Notes: generated by a model not told the origin, from the letters alone. 64,000 nucleotides of DNA from Agroathelia rolfsii (GCA_018343915.1 JABRWF010000001.1:1860001-1924000); one strand, 5' to 3'. Shown: positions 47,474 to 58,798, counted from the stretch's first letter. Numbers and translations: made by a program.

Positions 47474-49320
47474 TTACTCCGACACCACAACGTTCCAATC
47501 GCTCTCGATGGTGCCCATCTGAATGCCCAGCAGCTCGTTCCACATCACTCTGCTGACGGGTCCAAGACCATCTTCGCCAGTGGGGACGTGAACGTCACCA
47601 CCCTGGAATCCAATCTTGTCAATAGGGCTAATGACCGCGGCGGTGCCTGCACCAAACATCTCCACGAGGCGGCCGGCGGAAGAGGCACTTTGGACCTCAG
47701 CCATGGTGATAGGCCTCTCAGAAACAATCAGGTCGTCGGCTAGGCCCTCGAGACGCTTCTTAGAAGAAACGTGGTTGCGCGCCAGTGTCAGTACGGAGTC
47801 ACGGGTGACTCCAGGCAGGATCATGCCATCCAGGGGTGGGGTGACCAGCTCCAAAGCTACGACAAAGCCACAATTGAGTCTTGGGGCAAGAAACAAGGAT
47901 TGATACAGAACTTACCACCACTTTCAGTCTTGAGCACGGTGAAGAGGTTCATGGTTCCGACCTATGACAAAAGAATACGGAGAGTTATTGTCTCAGTTGA
48001 TCGTTTTTAGTACCCAAAGAAAAAAAAGCCGAACCTCGGTAAGATGGTGTTCGGGACCGTAGAGCCATAAGTTTTGAACGTATCCCTTGTGAGCCGCACT
48101 CTTTTGGGCGACAGCGCCAGGAGCGTAGTTTAGACCGAGTTTATATGCACCCGTGCCTAGTCAAAAGGATAAAGTAAGCAAAGCCGGCATATTATATAGG
48201 CGGTCAAGTTTGAGCACATACCGCCTGGTGCAGCACGGATGTACTCTGTTGTACCATACAAGCTAACTGGTTTGAATCCTTGAGGGTAGTAGGGTCCTAC
48301 AGGGCTGCAAATGACAAACAATAGTGCAGAAGAGGGGGGACTGATGCCAATAGTAGTTTGAGTACCCACTATAAAAAGATTTCGTGAGATAGGCAACAAA
48401 GGAAAAGGAAGAGAGCAAAATCTATACTTAAGACTGGTCGAATGTACAGACTATGTCCGGGCAGTTGAGGGATCCAGTTCTTATCGATACGCACGAGTTC
48501 TTTGATAAGATCGAGTAGGGCATCACCGTTGAAAGTCTACGAATGGCAATCATTGAGCATAGAGAGGAATATAGATATAGAGACAGGACACACAGGTAGA
48601 GCAATCCGCTGTGCGGAGGTGTTCATGCGAGCCATGTTCTTGTCTGGCCTGAACATGGTGACTTTGCCCCGCTCGTCCCTATAAGCTTTCATGCCTTCGA
48701 ACAAGGTTTGTGCATAGTGCAGAACAGTGCAGCTAGGCTCAAGGCTCAAAGGACCATCTAATGAAATCGATGGTCAAAAAGGCCCCAAAATACACGATAA
48801 GCATGCAATTACGCACAAGGCTGAATTTTAGGTGCACCCCATCCATTCAACAGGTCCCAGGGGATAGTAAGCATGTGATCCGTCTGTAGATCAAAACGTT
48901 CAGAAGAAATACAGCATTAATGCACATACACTCAACTTACGAATGTGTGGCCAAAGACTAGGCTAGACGCAGGGGGAGGCGGGCGCGGGTCCGGGTTCAT
49001 CTCGATCACCAAACGTCCGGGCTGGTTGACATCAGTATCACGGTATCCATAAACAAAAAATGGCAGGCGCAAATCACATCGATATCAGGCAGGCGCGTGA
49101 ACTCGCCCGTCATTGGGTCTTGCACAACCGTGCCAGGGTCAATAGGAGGAATAGCTACAGTGCTCTTGGCTCTCATCTGGGCCACGCCGCTGCCGGTGTT
49201 GGTGTTGAGGACCATAGGGGATAGTAATCTTGCGCTTGGGTAGCGAGAGGAGTATCTACCGACTTTAATGGTAGCAGAAGCCGACCTGACAAGTAGACGA
49301 GTAGAAAAAAGTGAAGACAT
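47474..49320 (-). CDS. BAT1: Branched-chain amino acid aminotransferase, mitochondrial form
   Basis: The ATG at 49320 gives an Arg/Ser-rich presequence (MSSLFSTRLLVRSASATIKV). After splicing, the fold type IV signature emerges: LDPSCTVLHYAQTLFEGMKA-like sequence (seen as EPSCTVLHYAQTLFEGMKAY), RPDKNMARMNTSAQR, FKPVSLYGTTEYIRAAPGG and TGAYKLGLNYAPG with the PLP Lys. LWLYGPEHHLTEVGTMNLF, TPPLDGMILPGVTRDSVLTL and ASSAGRLVEMFGAGTAAVISP complete it. It ends MWNELLGIQMGTIESDWNVV. About seven introns interrupt it. The enzyme interconverts Leu, Ile and Val with their 2-oxo acids using 2-oxoglutarate/glutamate. The presequence favours the mitochondrial Bat1 paralogue. One copy in the window says nothing about a cytosolic Bat2. 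Confidence 0.95.
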
Positions 49321-49910
49321 TTTCTTTCAGAGGTGGTTTTGCGGCAGTTTCAGAGGAAAAATCCAGAGAAAAAAAAATTAGGGCAGGAATCGATGAGGTG
49401 ATGGTGCAATGCGCGCGGAACTAGTAATGATGCGTGGGTGTGAGGGTGTCGTCCGTGAATGTGGAGGGAGAACAACTCGAAGTGGTACACAATAATGGAG
49501 AGGGATGACTCGACTGCAGGTCTGCGCGGGCATCAAGCAGCCATGTGAACATGTATCATTATTACGCAAATGATCTATAACTGAAATACAGTCTTCTATT
49601 CCTCTCATTCAATTGCTCGTCCGAAATGTCCGATGAGGCTAGACTTGAAATGTACGTATAATATAACTTATAATAATGGTATTTTGCAAAAGAATGTGTA
49701 CTAAGTAGACAGAGGTCGGTGGTAATGTATGTATATACAGCATTTTCTAGTGGTACAGGTAATAGTTCACAGTTCAAGAAACAAAAAGGATGCTAGGCGT
49801 AATGTCAATCACATCCAGGCCAATAAGTTGTTGCCAGATAAAAGTGGCTAGTGCAAGACAAAAAAGACTACAAGAGGGCGAGATTTAAACATAAAAAGTT
49901 CATAAGGCGT
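49321..49910. other. Intergenic, no feature seen
   Basis: The promoter of the aminotransferase gene and the 3' flank of the membrane-protein gene share 590 bp. It is AT-rich, and no convincing frame or structured RNA was found. Confidence 0.5.
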
Positions 49911-51027
49911 TTACATTGCCTCTCCTCCAGGAGGCATGCTCGCATCCTCCTCGGCCACATAATGCACCTCGGGCATGCCTGGCAAAGGAGGAACGGCTCC
50001 CAGTGGCGAGGGCGCCATGAACGCTGATTGACTCCTGCGTCTATGTATACTACGATGGGAACTGTGGGAATCGGAACGAGGAACAGAACTGGCGCTCGTC
50101 ATCTGTGAGCTCATCGAAGAGCGTGATTCAGCAGCTGTGAAATCGAAAACGTGATTATATAGGTGTTATATATTGGAATATATAACAAGAAGACCCACTG
50201 GTATCTCTAGTCTGAGATCGATGACGGGATCTTGACCGCGATGACCTGCTTTTCTTTTCGAGCACAGATGATGGTGGCCCCGAGCCTGAGCCGACGGCTG
50301 CAGAAGCCCAGGGATCTGCCAAGCTCACCCGGCTGGGAGACATATGCCTCCCTCTATCGCCGGTTTCCTCCTCTGGTTGCAGTGCAAGCGGAGCAGGCAT
50401 AATAATTTGGATAGTGCTGTGAGGACCGTGGGGCAGCACGCGAGACGTGCTGGTGGAGGAGACCATCGATGCGGGTCGCTGCCTGGATTGAGAGCGTGAA
50501 CGAGATTGTGATTGTGAGCGTGAGGCGGGAGGAGGAGTGTGTGCAGGACTAATGGAATTGGACCCAGACGGAAGAGAGGATGAAGAGGATGAGCCGGGGA
50601 AAGCAACCATCTCGCCCGCAGAGTGAGGACGGAGTATCTCCAAGGCTGTCATGGATGGCGCCTTTAACTCTGTATCTTCAGCCGATGATAACTGCGCCTC
50701 AGAGGGGGCACTCAGGATGCTGCTCGGGCGTAACAACGACTCGGATAGAGTGTCCTCACTGCCTGTGCCGGTGTTGGCATGAGGTTGATGAGCAAAGGGC
50801 GGGGTTGGGCGATACCAGGTGCCGGGCCTGGAGATGCTACCTGCTACACTGGCCTGGCGCTCGTGGAACTGATTTATCTTGCGCTCCCGCTGATGCGCCA
50901 GGGGTTGAATAGGAGGAAGAGGTGTAGGCTTTCTTCGGCGCCGGCGCCAGATGAGACTGAGTACAACGACAAGGACAAAGAGGCCAGCGACGGATGCGAC
51001 GACGATGACCACAATGGAGATTGCCAT
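49911..51027 (-). CDS. Single-pass membrane protein with a long Ser/Arg-rich cytosolic tail
   Basis: I choose the ATG at 51025-51027 (MAISIVVIVVASVAGLFVLV). It begins directly with a transmembrane helix, ended by IWRRRRRK, a positive-inside border. The remaining 320 residues have no recognisable domain and are rich in Ser, Pro, Arg and Gln. They include a run of SQSQSRSRSQSR and the tail KKSRSSRSRSRHRSQTRD. One intron (about 50137-50198) leads to an ending with SSHRSIHRRRSQSAFMAPSP and DASMPPGGEAM. The topology (short lumenal N-terminus, long cytosolic C-terminus) is inferred from the Arg cluster. No function can be assigned. Confidence 0.7.
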
Positions 51028-51177
51028 GATGGGTATGGGTAGAGAGAAACGAGCGTATTGGGAGTACAGAGACAAAATACTTAAGGGCAATAAAGAACAA
51101 ACGAGCGTGGTGGGAGTGTGGGGACGAGGCGCAGATGAAGGCCATGCTGCCGTGTGAGTCCGAGGCCGCTTGTGCAG

Positions 51178-52870
51178 ATGAGTCTTCCTCGCAGACCACC
51201 AGCAAGATCGTCCGCCTCGTTTGCATCGACGACGGTAACAAAGCAACAGCAGCAGCAGATCCCTCTTTCTCGTCGCCTGCTCTTCCCTTTCCTGCCAGGC
51301 TCAACGACTGAGCTGCCACCGTTGCTCAACGACACCGAGCTTGATGCTGAACTATATGATTTCATTGCACTCGCCCTGCGTGCGTTCGTGACACCCTGGT
51401 GGTCTAAGATCTCTCGCAACGACAAGGAGTTTCTCTCACAAATCAACCGTACCCTATCCATCGTCATACGCTCGCTCGATGAACGTCTCCGGGCGACAGA
51501 CCTCTCTCCATTCGTTCTCCGTACCGTACCCGAACTCGTTACGCAGCATTACCGGGACTACCGCAATGCTGCATCCAAGACGTCCTCGTCATATGCTACA
51601 GGAGGTGCTGCATCTTTGACCCAACTATTCCATCAACTTCAACCCCATGTTGCTGTTTCTCCGGACGGGCAGTTGCGGGATGAATACTACAGACAGGTCG
51701 TGGATCATATTTTGAAAGTCTGTCTACCGCCGGAGGACTATGCACCAGAGGCAGAGCGTTTCGTTGTGCGGGAAATCATTCTTAAGGTCCTGGTCTATGA
51801 TGTTGTTCCAAAGATATCTCAGCCGTGGTTCATCCACCAGAATATCTTAAATCAGCTTGGGCCAGTAAGCGAAAAGGCAAATACCCCAAAGGTACGTAGT
51901 CGGTGCCTAGCATAGAAGCATGTCTTTTCTAAAGGGTAGACCCCAGTCTTCAGATCCCTCATTCCCTACGCCAACTTCGTTTCTTTCCATACACGCCATC
52001 CTTATTTTCCTTCTATCGACTATCCAAACAATCTCTGGTGCATGTCTTGCACTTGCCCATGCCTACAAGCACATGGTTGGCCTAGTGAAAGCAGTCAAGC
52101 AACACCATGAGAGTAATTCTCTGCCTATACCCCCAGCAGCGTCATCTTCTTCTTCATTGTCGGAAGAAGGGCTTACACCAATCTCCGAGATTATGACAGA
52201 CCCTCTAATTAACTCAGACTCGTCTTCGGATGAGTTGACCAAGCCTGTACCTATTCCAAAAGTCTATCCATTGGATTATACTCGACCGCTACTGGAGCTT
52301 GTGAGAGAGGTACTAGCCACAGACACTCGTCATGCCTCCAACGCCATGTATGGAACGTTATCCATGATTACTGCCCTCTTCTCTTCCTTTCTCAATCAGT
52401 AGGTGCCGACACTTTCACCTTTGCTGTCAATGGGAGTTAATACACGGCTTATCAGATTGATACTTTATTTCCTTGAAATTCGTGTATTCACCAAGTCAAC
52501 TGTAATAACCATCGTTCGCGCCGGGAAACAATCTCTCTTCCCAAACGGATATCCCGCATCCTCACCTCCTGATCCAACGCCAGAAGAGCAAGTGCTCATA
52601 CGCCAATCGCTCGTATGTGCGCTGGTTGCCAGTTCATCAGGTAAGGATAACATTTGGATAATACCCGTATGCACAGTTGCTGATAGCATGTATACAGGGA
52701 TTCCGGGTTCTCTTGTCTTAGGTCCTGACCCAACTGCGAGTTTTAACGCAATCCTGGATCCTCTTTCGTCTGCGGCAATCAACACCCATCTTATTGTATT
52801 CCTCATCGATGCCGTCCTGCTTGCACTTTTCCCAGAGCTGAGTGTAGTGAGCTCAGAGGCCGGCGCATGA
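51178..52870 (+). CDS. PXA-domain protein
   Basis: The ATG at 51178 (MSLPRRPPARSSASFASTTV) is the first in the frame; a GTG upstream is ignored. The PXA domain covers about residues 55-200: LNDTELDAELYDFIALALRA, FVTPWWSKISRNDKEF, LSPFVLRTVPELVTQHYRDY and ILKVLVYDVVPKISQPWF. Introns were found at about 51892-51942, 52399-52455 and 52633-52689. The second ends the apparent stop at 52400-52402 because it carries the TAG. After them come hydrophobic helices (FLSIHAILIFLLSTIQTISG) and an end HLIVFLIDAVLLALFPELSV. PXA domains occur in sorting nexins such as Mdm1/SNX13 that contact ER and endosomes. No PX or RGS domain is seen here. It resembles the fission-yeast Pxa1 type. Confidence 0.85.
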
Positions 52871-53188
52871 ATTGTTGTGAACGATATGGTAATGTCTGTT
52901 ATCTAACGATTTTTCATGTTGTATTTCTGGGCGATGCGGGCTTGTATCTATGTTGTGATATCAATACCCTTTATGATATGTACTTCATAAATCGGTTCAA
53001 ACTTTGAATAGAGGATAATAACAACAATGTCTAACAATTCGGATTGCAGAGGCTGATGTAACTCGAGGAAACAAGAACAAAAATAGTGCATAAACATAGA
53101 CAACCGACAGAATACAACGAGTTTGAGACTTCATTTCTTTCATCAACGACGACAATAACAACGATAGTGATCAGGTCCATCTTCTTTT
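52871..53188. other. Convergent 3' flanks, no gene
   Basis: A 318-bp AT-rich stretch lies between convergent PXA and 6-phosphogluconolactonase genes. It contains repeated AACAAC/AATAAC words but no gene. Confidence 0.5.
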
Positions 53189-54022
53189 TCACAACTTGAA
53201 TGCCGACTTTGCGTATTTGGTCTCCGAAGCGGCCGCATCATCAACAAACCAATGCACCACACCTGGTGCGGCCGGCCTCACCCTGCTCGCGGGCAAGCCT
53301 AACTCGGGACGATCCAAGATGTCAGCCAGCACACTCGCCTTGCCCTGGCCGGTTCCGACAAACGCCACGTGCGCGGCGTGGTTGATAACGGGAAGCGTAA
53401 GCGTGATACGCCTCGGCGGCGGCTTGGGCGAGTCCTCGACGTACGCCACCCAGCGATCCTCCTCAGTCAGGAGCGCATGGCCGGGGAAGAGTGATGCGGT
53501 GTGTCCATCAGGCCCGACGCCGAGAAGGATGAGATCAAAGACGGGGAAGCGTGCCGAATCCTTTTGCGCAAACTCGCGGATGAGCAATTTTTCGTAGTCA
53601 TCCGAGAGTTCCTCAAGATCATCGGCGAGACCGTAATCGATGGTGTGAATGTTCTCGGTCGGGATGGGCACCTTTGAGAAGAGCTCATTAACGCACAAGA
53701 GGTGGTTCGAGTCGGGATGGTCGAGGGGGACAACACGTTCATCGGCGTAGAAGACTTGCCTGGACGGTGGGGTTGATTAATCAATGTTGGATGATAGTAT
53801 ATATACCCAAACATACCATTTGTCCCACTTTACGGCAAGGTTACCAATGAGGCCGTTGAGCTGTTTGGGAAGCGATCCGCCAGAAATAGCAATAGCAAAT
53901 CTGCCCTTTTTCTCCAGTGCGTCCTTCTGTACTTTGATAATGTACTGTGCGAGGGATTCGACGAGTTCATTAGTGTCGCTAAAGCTGTTCAAGACGGGCG
54001 GGATTGGTGGTCCATGAGGCAT
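53189..54022 (-). CDS. SOL3: 6-phosphogluconolactonase
   Basis: The ATG at 54022 gives MPHGPPIPPVLNSFSDTNEL. Family motifs are all present: FAIAISGGSLPKQLNGLI, then after one intron (about 53761-53817) QVFYADERVVPLDHPDSNH and ILLGVGPDGHTASLFPGH. WVAYVEDSPKPPPRRITLTL and HVAFVGTGQGKASVLADIL follow. It ends AAASETKYAKSAFKL. The enzyme hydrolyses 6-phosphogluconolactone in the oxidative pentose phosphate pathway in the cytosol. The length of about 258 aa is normal. The gene is transcribed towards the PXA gene. Confidence 0.95.
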
Positions 54023-55667
54023 GATTACAAGTTACAGTTACGATGGCTGGCTTAAACACAGAGATACTATAGTGCTACCTCAATCCGGCGGTGGATGGAT
54101 GATGGAAGTATCAGTGAACGGCCCACAGACGCCCATCCATCCGAGTTATCAATTTCGCTTGCTCCGGTTTGGGTATGTGACGTCACAATTTGGTTTGCGA
54201 CGACATTGTTGCCGCCACTGCAGAGCAATTGCTGCGGAGTTCATCGGTAAATGAGTGCACAGCTGGTGTGATAATACTCAAGTCGATGGGAAATGATATG
54301 GTAGATTGTATACCAGCAATACAACACAAGAAAGGCTATGCGAAAGAGTTCAACTGAACTCTGTGTCAAGATTTGAGTTCCATTTGTTCCTAAGGGTCGA
54401 GCTCAAGCGAGAAATGTACCTTTGTCCTTTATACTTCCTTTCATTGTTTTAATTGTTTTCTCTTGGGTATAAATACATGTACTAGCTAGCTACGATACCG
54501 ACATGCGTTTGTAGGCAATTACAGCCCATTTTACCCGGGGAGAGCTTGCGAATTCAACAGTCTGGATGACGCCAGTCTCTCGATCTGCATGCTTTAAGTT
54601 TCCACACTCGGCAAATGCAAATTATTGGCACCAAATAAGCCATCGTTCTGATCGTTTGTGTGCAAAATACCTCAATCCTGATAGAGGAAAGTTCGCGTAG
54701 AATAAACGGTGATCAAATGTAAAAGGTTAAGAGAGCTTGCACAATGTCGTCAAGTCCGAAGGAAATAGCGTAGGAACTAATATCATGATGTATGAATATA
54801 AAATATATATCTTGCACTTGCCTTCCAAGCCATAGCATTGTTGACGATTCCGACACCGCTTCGAGGATCTATGAATTTATGGTCTTGCAACCTGAGCTGC
54901 CCCAAAATCGGTTTCAACCTTTGGCTTATAGGCCTCCAACCTAAAAAATTCAAGTCAATAGCACATAGAGAACAGGATATGTACATATCACACACCACTG
55001 TCATCTTGACCAGGATTCTACATCTAAACCTTAATACCAAACACCCTACGGAGTGTTATAGTCAAACGTGAAAATCGCTATAACTGCTTAAATAGGTATT
55101 AGATATATGGAAGTTATTGAGAGGTACCCATAGAACATTGAGCACCGCATTGAAAGGGCTTTGATGTACGCATCGGGGCGTCTGAGCGGGCGGCGCATCG
55201 GGAGGGCGAGGACGCACAAGCCGACGAGACGGGTAGCCTCGTGTTCAGTCTCGAACAAGGGCGACTCTTAGTTTTTGCTGAACAACACCTATTCCTGGTA
55301 TCCAACTTGCATACGCTCCTTCTCTGCTCTATAACGCGCCCAAGAACCGGCAAATAATAGAATAAGACGGCGAACACCAAGAAACAAGTGCACCATCGCC
55401 AGGCCACATTACGACGCAACAGAGAAGCCTTCCGTATATATCGTATAGGAGCACAAGGACGAGCGCGAAGTGCTACATAGGTGCTTGCAGAGGGCTCGAG
55501 AGACAGAGAGAGTTTTGCTGTAAACAGATGCCTCGAGTTGCAGGTATCTCTCATAGGAAATGTGGCTCCTCTGAGTTGGTCTCCAAAGTGAGTGATATCC
55601 AACCCTAGGTACATCCATTGTTGGATGCCTAGATGCTGATCTCTCCCTTTCTATTCTCTTTGAAAAA
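54023..55667. other. 1.6-kb region upstream of the HMUDK/chromodomain gene; no gene supported
   Basis: The first kilobase is AT-rich. A GC-richer block at about 55150-55350 has an open plus-strand frame of some 64 codons (contains SLVFSLEQGRLLVFAEQHLF) and a longer minus-strand open frame over 55114-55614. Neither has an initiator, splice pattern or family I can recognise. Part of it may be an unannotated exon or decayed gene. Confidence 0.45.
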
Positions 55668-55673
55668 ATGTAG
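55668..55673 (+). promoter_or_regulatory. Start-stop upstream ORF (ATGTAG) before the HMUDK/chromodomain gene
   Basis: AAAAAATGTAGATGTCA: an ATG followed at once by TAG, then the proposed main ATG at 55674. Start-stop elements can stall ribosomes and lower translation of the following frame. It only matters if transcription begins upstream, which is unproven. Confidence 0.45.
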
Positions 55674-57091
55674 ATGTCATCCAGACCAAAGAGTGTCGTG
55701 ATAGGGAAGCAATGTATAAAGGTCACAGAGGTGCTAGATACCTTTTATCAGTACTGTGCGCTGCGTCACATCCTAGACACAAATAGACGTGCTGGATTGC
55801 CCAAAGAGTACTGTTTTGGTTATTAGTGTTCATACACAATATTGAAATACTTATGCATGGAATGGCAGTAAATGGCTTCCACACAGTGATAATATTTCCC
55901 AGGTCTTGCGTAATCACCGATTTTGTGAGTTCTAGTCAATATTATGCATAATCTTTGTGTATAATCTAACCATACAGTATAGGCAATACATTCCGTGTAG
56001 CAGATAAAGTGACACAGTACATTATTAAAAGAGTAATCCCAGAAGGCTCACAGGACCTCACAGAGGTAGTTTTCCGAGTAATCCTATTCAACATGTTTAC
56101 CAAGATTGAAACATGGGAACTCTTACGAGAAAAGCTTGGTAGCCTAACATGGTCATCATTCCAGGCAAACAAGTCTCTGTACCTTGATATACTCCATGGT
56201 GCATACAATGAAGATAGGATACTCTATACAGGAGCATTCCAAAAATCTGGTGCAAATACAGGAGGTGCAAGGTTGTTTGAGCGACATCTCGATATGATCG
56301 AGTGTATGATGCTCAACGACTTTGTACGGCGGGTTCGCGGGTGCCAGACGCTAGAAGACATTTACAAATACATCATCTCCTTCCCCGGATTTGCCGAATT
56401 TGCAGGATTCCAGCTTGTCCTGAACTTGTCCTACACGGACCTGTTCCATTTCAACGAGAATGACTTTGTCGTCCCCGGCCCCGGCGCGCGATCAGGCCTC
56501 GTACGGTGCTTCAGAGGCGTGACTGATGCGCAACTCCGAAACAACCCATCAATTGCGTTCGATCTTATGTCCTGGCTGCGGGAGAATCAGGACGAACACT
56601 TCCATCGGCTTGGGCTCGAGACGCCCATGATCAACGGTCATCATCGGATGCAACTCCCGGATATCGAACACGCCCTGTGCGAGGTGGACAAGCTCTCGCG
56701 AATACTGCATCCGTCTGTATCAGGCGTGGGTAAGAAAAGTAACAAACTGCCGCCTTACAGAGTTCGCGAGGACTACGTCATAGGTGTTCCGGACCCGATT
56801 GTGCTCCCCGCTGCATGGAGCCACCCGGACCGACTTATCGAGCGGGCAGGGATTCATACAGGCATTGAATTCCCAAAGCAGTATGTGGTGAACTCGGTTA
56901 TCGATGAGCGCATGAGGGGGACGTCGGTGGAGTACCTTGTTACATGGTGGGGATACTCGGATAGGACATGGGAACCGAGGGAGAACTTGCTAGAGGATGC
57001 GCCGTATGCGGTCAAGGAGTGGGAAGCGTCCACCAAGGCAAACTCGAAGATATCTCCAACTCAGTTTAGGAAGAAAGAGCTCTTCGTCTAG
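55674..57091 (+). CDS. HMUDK-type helical domain (5-hmdU DNA kinase/aGPT-PPlase family) fused to a chromodomain
   Basis: Three exons (55674-55807, 55869-55924, 55983-57091) join in frame to 432 codons plus stop. The N-terminal helical domain (about residues 15-250) shows LDTFYQYCALRHILDTNRRA, ISQVLRNHRFCNTFRVADKV, VVFRVILFNMFTKIETWELL, FPGFAEFAGFQLVLNLSY and NDFVVPGPGARSG. This order fits the Pfam family called 5-hmdU DNA kinase helical domain, first predicted in base-hypermodification clusters of phages and noted in mushrooms. A chromodomain follows at about residues 363-412 (YVVNSVIDERMRGTSVEYL, VTWWGYSDRTWEPRENLLED) with the aromatic cage positions Y, W and W present. The typical DLNYS motif reads LNLSY here. 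The function is inferred: chromatin-directed DNA base modification or reading. The first exon is less certain than the rest. Confidence 0.8.
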
Positions 57092-57478
57092 GATAGTCAA
57101 TCACTTCTCGTCCCTAATCTGCCACCCTGTTTTGTTCAATGTCGCTCTTTTCGAAAATGCTCTAATCTCACGTACCAAATTACAATTGTAAACTATGTCC
57201 TGCCTAATTGACAAATGCCCTTGTACATAGCGTTGCTATCTATCTCTTGTTCAGTCTAAGCATTCCCTGGCAAGAAAGGCAAGAAAGAAGAAAACGCAGG
57301 TCCATGAAACAGTGGTATTGGGGTCATGACGGGGCATAAGCATAAGTACAATGAAGTAGATGATGATACGATATTAGAGCAAACAAGGCAAGAAGAGATC
57401 ATAAACCACGGCTGGTATGTACCAAACGCCCATAGTCAATCATAGAATCCGTCCATCCGTTCCGAGCGGATTTCGAGC
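57092..57478. other. Convergent 3' flanks, no gene
   Basis: 387 bp between the chromodomain gene and YPT7. It is AT-rich with short purine runs. No coding frame is apparent. Confidence 0.5.
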
Positions 57479-58494
57479 TCAGCAGTTGCAACTGTAGTCT
57501 TGTGTATTGGATGCACGGTTGATGTCAATGGGGTCGGGGTAGTCGGAGTAGCTGGAGACACATTTGGGTTAGTCTACAGGTAAGGTCATATGTTTATATG
57601 CCAAAAATACACATACGGAGGGTCTTCCTGCTCGTTCTGAAGGGCATTCTTGGCAATGGTTTGGAATGCCTGTTCGACGTTGATGGCCTCCTTGGCAGAG
57701 GTCTCAAAGTATGGAATGTTTCCCTTGGATTGACACCATGTCATGGCACGCTTCTGAGTGACCTAAATAATGCATGACGGCATTAAAGTACGTAGTCATA
57801 GATATGATGCCTATTCGGTCATACCTGGCGTTTGCCTTCCTCAACATCAATCTTGTTTCCCAAGACGACAAATGGGAAGTTCTCAGGGTCATGAGGGCTG
57901 GCCTGAATGAGGAACTCATCCCGCCAACTGTCCAGAGTTTCAAATGACTTGGAGCTGTTGACGTCGTAGACGAGCACGCAGCAGTCAGCGCCACGGTAGA
58001 ATGCAACTCCGAGGGACTGGAAGCGTTCTTGTCCCGCAGTATCCCATAGCTACATGATGATAGTAATAATGATAGGAGACATGAGCAATAGAGCACAAGC
58101 TGGAAACAGACATAGTGAGACGCACCTGCATTGTCACGAGCTTGTCATCGACCATGACCTCCTTTGTCAAGCTGTGCCGCACAAAGAGAGTAAGCTGACG
58201 GGCTCCGAATAATAAACAAGATAAATAGACGGACAAGTCTGCACCGATAGTAGCCTTGTATTGATTGCTGAATCGCTTGTTTACATATTGGTTCATGAGC
58301 GATGTCTTTCCGACACTGCAGAGGGGGTGAAAGAGCACGAGTCAGGAGCGCTGTGCTATGGAGGGGTCTGCGGACAACGGCTGAGATACACACCCACTGT
58401 CGCCCAGAATGATGACCTATAGACAGGAAAGAATCAGAACAATGCCGATTTCCCAGAGACAGCAGATGCGCACCTTGAGTAGTACACGTCCCAT
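57479..58494 (-). CDS. YPT7: Rab7-type small GTPase
   Basis: The ATG at 58494 starts a seven-codon exon (MGRVLLK). Splicing then gives the P-loop [20 protein letters not shown], the switch I region [18 protein letters not shown], the switch [22 protein letters not shown], the base-binding motif [12 protein letters not shown], and the TSAKEA loop in [17 protein letters not shown]. It ends in the double-geranylgeranylation motif Cys-Asn-Cys (TQDYSCNC). All six introns keep frame. KVIILGD with KATIGADF is the Rab7 subfamily signature. Ypt7 drives HOPS-dependent fusion of late endosomes, autophagosomes and vacuoles. Its start lies head-to-head with ATG16, 304 bp apart. Confidence 0.97.
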
Positions 58495-58798
58495 GCTGGA
58501 GTTCTGAACTGTGTTTGGGCAGCCGCGGAATATAACACAAGAGGCAGAGAGGTCAAGAGAAACGAAGGAAGCAAGTGACGAAAGCGGAAGGCCGTGCCGT
58601 GCTCTGTTGCCAGATCCCTTTCCCTCTTTGGAGCCTCTCCTTCCGGCCGAGACCGTGTCATCGTATTACGCCCGTGCGCCACCCACGCCACCAGGATTCA
58701 GTCGCCGCCTGAAATTGGCTGATCTACTTCCGTCCAGGGCTGTGCCCAGTAAAGCATGTGCAGCTGAACAACTTGATAGTACTTGTAAAGACAGCCAA
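58495..58798. promoter_or_regulatory. Shared bidirectional promoter of YPT7 and ATG16
   Basis: The start codons are 304 bp apart on opposite strands. An open plus-strand frame runs through from 58511, but ATG16 proteins start near the W-x5-R-L-xER motif, so the ATG at 58799 is preferred. No TATA box is evident; the region is GC-rich. Confidence 0.55.

Noticed and set aside
50837..51319. Alternative minus-strand frame of 160 codons overlapping the TM-protein and PXA starts
   Set aside because: It overlaps two better supported genes and has low-complexity composition with no domain.
52400..52402. In-frame TAG in the PXA gene suggesting stop-codon readthrough or a pseudogene
   Set aside because: A good 57-nt intron (52399-52455) removes the TAG and keeps the frame, joining FLNQ to LILYFLEIRVFTK.
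55114..55614. 166-codon minus-strand open frame as a gene
   Set aside because: Cys/Arg-rich composition, no domain, no splice signals and no promoter; it probably arises from the GC-richer sequence on the other strand.
58511..58798. Upstream extension of ATG16 from the open plus-strand frame
   Set aside because: The extension overlaps the YPT7 promoter and has no ATG16 homology; the family starts near the sequence following ATG 58799.
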